A stretch of 64,000 nucleotides of DNA, from assembly GCF_010993705.1 (NCBI RefSeq), contig NZ_WOFO01000001.1, positions 322,001 to 386,000 of the forward strand, in the 5' to 3' direction. The position numbers were made by a program, and so were the translations under genes. The stretch is from Cyclobacterium sp. SYSU L10401 (GTDB taxonomy: Bacteria; Bacteroidota; Bacteroidia; Cytophagales; Cyclobacteriaceae). The notes below the pieces were generated by a model. The model searched no databases, had not been told where the DNA came from, and worked only from the letters and a program-made list of their open reading frames with translations. Shown here piece by piece: positions 62,347-64,000 of this stretch. Numbering within the stretch: position 1 is the stretch's first letter; each line of letters starts with the position of its first letter.

Positions 62347-63630
62347 ATGAGAACAACGAAAGCCAAAGAAGCGGTAAAGGTGAGCTTGTACCTTGATACC
62401 AGACGCAAAAAAGACAACGGATTATTTCCGGTGAAAATCAGGGTTTACGATTCTTCCTTAAAAAAGGCCCGGCTTTACACCACCGACTTTGAACTGACAG
62501 AAAAAGACTTCGACCGAATTTTCCATCCTGAAAAAGGTCAACGGTTCAGAAAAGAGGAGACGGAGATTAAAGATGATCTGAACGACCTGAAATTTTTCTA
62601 TCAGGAAAAGATCCAGGCAATCAAAGCATTTACTTTCGAAGCACTTGAAAATTCCCTATCCATTAGGACGGGAGAGCAAAATAATGCCTTTTATCATTAT
62701 GAATGCGTGATTATGGATTTGAAGGAGCAGGATAGATTTGGCACAGCTTCCAGCTATGAATTGTCCATGAAGTCCCTGAAGAGGTTTCTAACAAAAAAGA
62801 GAGGTAAGGAACCAAAACAGCTTTTATTTCAGGAAATAACGGTGAAGTTTTTAAACGATTATGAGGCTTGGATGATTAATGAAAAGGAAAAAAGCCCATC
62901 TACGGTTGGCATCTATTTGAGAGGGTTAAAGGTAGTATTTAACAAAGCCATCGATCAAAATGCTATCGACAAAGAATTATATCCCTTTGGCATTAAAAAA
63001 TACCAAATACCTGCGTCAAAAAACACTAAGAAAGCATTTAACAGCAAGCAGTTAGAAACTTTATTTAAGGCAGTTCCAAAAACTGATCACCAAAAAAAGG
63101 CAAAAGACTTTTGGTTTTTTTCTTTTGTCTGCAATGGAATGAATATAAAGGACATCCTTTATTTGAAGTGGAAGAATATTGAGGAGAATCAAATCATTTT
63201 TGTACGAGAAAAATCTAGGCGAACCAAAAAAGCCAACAGTAAACCCATACAGGTTCCTTTAATAGGTTTTGCCAGAACATTCATTGAGAAGTTTGACAAT
63301 CCAGAGAAGAAAAAAAACGATTTTGTTTTTCCAATCCTAAAGAGCCACATGACTGAGCAAGAAAAATTTAGGGTTAAAAATAATTTTATCAAATTTTTAA
63401 ACCAACATATGAAGCAACTAGCGGAAAATAATGGCCTGATCGGGAACGCTTCCACCTATTGGGCTAGGCATTCTTTTAGTACCTCAGCGATACGGAAAAA
63501 AGCAAGTATTGAATATGTGAGTGAAGCCCTGGGCCATTCAGACTTGAAAACCACCAAAAATTACTTTGCCGGTTTTGAAGACGAGACTAAAAAGGAGATA
63601 TTGGAAGATATCACGGATTTTATGCGGTAA
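62347..63630 (+). CDS. Tyrosine recombinase (integrase) of element B
   Basis: 427 residues from ATG 62347 (MRTTKAKEAVKVSLYLD); the upstream ATG at 62278 precedes the likely promoter. Layout as in the first integrase: arm-binding N-terminus, SAM-like domain, catalytic domain with NGMNIKDILYLKW, YWARHSFSTSAI and LGHSDLKTTKNYFAGF holding the nucleophile Tyr. The two integrases are clearly related but diverged, and both sit directly after the same tRNA-Asn repeat, so they share an attachment specificity. Confidence 0.94.
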   Translation: MRTTKAKEAVKVSLYLDTRRKKDNGLFPVKIRVYDSSLKKARLYTTDFELTEKDFDRIFHPEKGQRFRKEETEIKDDLNDLKFFYQEKIQAIKAFTFEALENSLSIRTGEQNNAFYHYECVIMDLKEQDRFGTASSYELSMKSLKRFLTKKRGKEPKQLLFQEITVKFLNDYEAWMINEKEKSPSTVGIYLRGLKVVFNKAIDQNAIDKELYPFGIKKYQIPASKNTKKAFNSKQLETLFKAVPKTDHQKKAKDFWFFSFVCNGMNIKDILYLKWKNIEENQIIFVREKSRRTKKANSKPIQVPLIGFARTFIEKFDNPEKKKNDFVFPILKSHMTEQEKFRVKNNFIKFLNQHMKQLAENNGLIGNASTYWARHSFSTSAIRKKASIEYVSEALGHSDLKTTKNYFAGFEDETKKEILEDITDFMR

Positions 63631-63705
63631 AAAAAGATTGTAAAAGGGGCTCATTTCATTCATTTTATTCATTAGCTCTCTATTTGATGCAAATAAAATA
63701 GATTT

Positions 63706-63796
63706 AAAATTTTTTCCAAACCAAAAAATCGTATTGGTTTTTATGAAATAATCAGTATTATTAAATTTTGACTGAAAGTTGATTTTAATAGGGTTA
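63706..63796 (-). repeat. Right copy of a 91-bp inverted repeat
   Basis: Inverted match to 61692-61782 (68 of 91). It starts 76 bases after the second integrase stop. Apart from this repeat and the partial gene at 63902, the last 370 bases of the window hold nothing recognised. Confidence 0.65.
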
Positions 63797-63901
63797 TCCA
63801 ACCCAAACTGGTTGCATAACCCTGACTCAAACAGGTTTATACACAATAACCAGCAAGCGTAAAAGAAGGGCTACCTAAAATAAAAGAGAATATAATTTTC
63901 A

Positions 63902-64000
63902 ATGAAAGACAGAAATAAAATACCTGCCGTTTTTAAGGAGGACTTGCAAAAGTTGCTCCAGTCAATTAATGAAATGGAACCGATTGAGAAAGGAGAAAGA
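63902..64000 (+). CDS. 5' end of an element B gene, cut by the window
   Basis: 33 codons from ATG 63902 (MKDRNKIPAVFKEDLQKLL...) run open to the window edge. The start resembles the first residues of small zinc-finger proteins found near integrases in Bacteroidota elements, but too little is visible to be sure. Confidence 0.45.
   Translation, partial: MKDRNKIPAVFKEDLQKLLQSINEMEPIEKGER

Overview
The window reads as chromosomal DNA of a Bacteroidota bacterium, probably of the order Cytophagales (a Cyclobacteriaceae-like marine or soil heterotroph). This rests on promoters of the TTTG / TAnnTTTG type, a type IX secretion C-terminal signal, many SPII lipoproteins, a clade II nos cluster, and families typical of the phylum such as DUF4221 and the BlaI/M56 pair. 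No rRNA is present, so the genus is not fixed.

Region 1 (0.1-10.1 kb, minus strand) is a nitrogen-oxide respiration and detoxification block. In transcription order it holds hmp (flavohaemoglobin), ric (di-iron repair protein), a polytopic membrane gene broken by one in-frame TGA, a lipoprotein cytochrome c, nosZ, a small membrane protein, nosL, nosD, nosF and nosY. hmp and ric have separate promoters that carry closely related palindromes, which suggests one nitric-oxide-responsive regulator.

Region 2 (10.4-41.2 kb) is ordinary chromosome: lipoproteins, a DUF433/DUF5615 toxin-antitoxin remnant, Uma2, a DUF1553 + DUF1501 + beta-propeller cluster, a BlaI/M56 sensor pair, intergenic REP-like repeats, SpoU methyltransferase, MutS, tRNA-Gly(GCC), tRNA-Leu(UAA), a 1411-residue delta-60/malectin T9SS protein, a cluster of two paralogous small membrane proteins with a glycine-rich lipoprotein, a GH43 arabinanase, a sugar isomerase-like protein and a CoiA-like/PLDc_N pair.

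Region 3 (41,536-62,180) is an AT-rich integrative element bounded by perfect 46-bp direct repeats identical to the 3' part of a tRNA-Asn(GUU). It starts with a tyrosine integrase and a putative excisionase/replication pair, then carries phage terminase remnants and a pentapeptide protein. Its main cargo is a tight seven-gene operon (47.6-60.3 kb): XRE regulator, PLD-SF2 helicase, nuclease-methyltransferase, RecF-like ATPase, DUF262-HNH nuclease, a 197-residue unknown protein and a kinase-TPR-FHA protein. The gene set suggests an anti-phage or anti-plasmid defence system that does not match any named type I can recall. A DUF559-like nuclease gene lies convergent to it.

Region 4 (62.1-64 kb) begins a second related element at the second repeat, with its own integrase. 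The two elements look like tandem insertions into one tRNA-Asn gene, whose intact copy should lie beyond the right edge.
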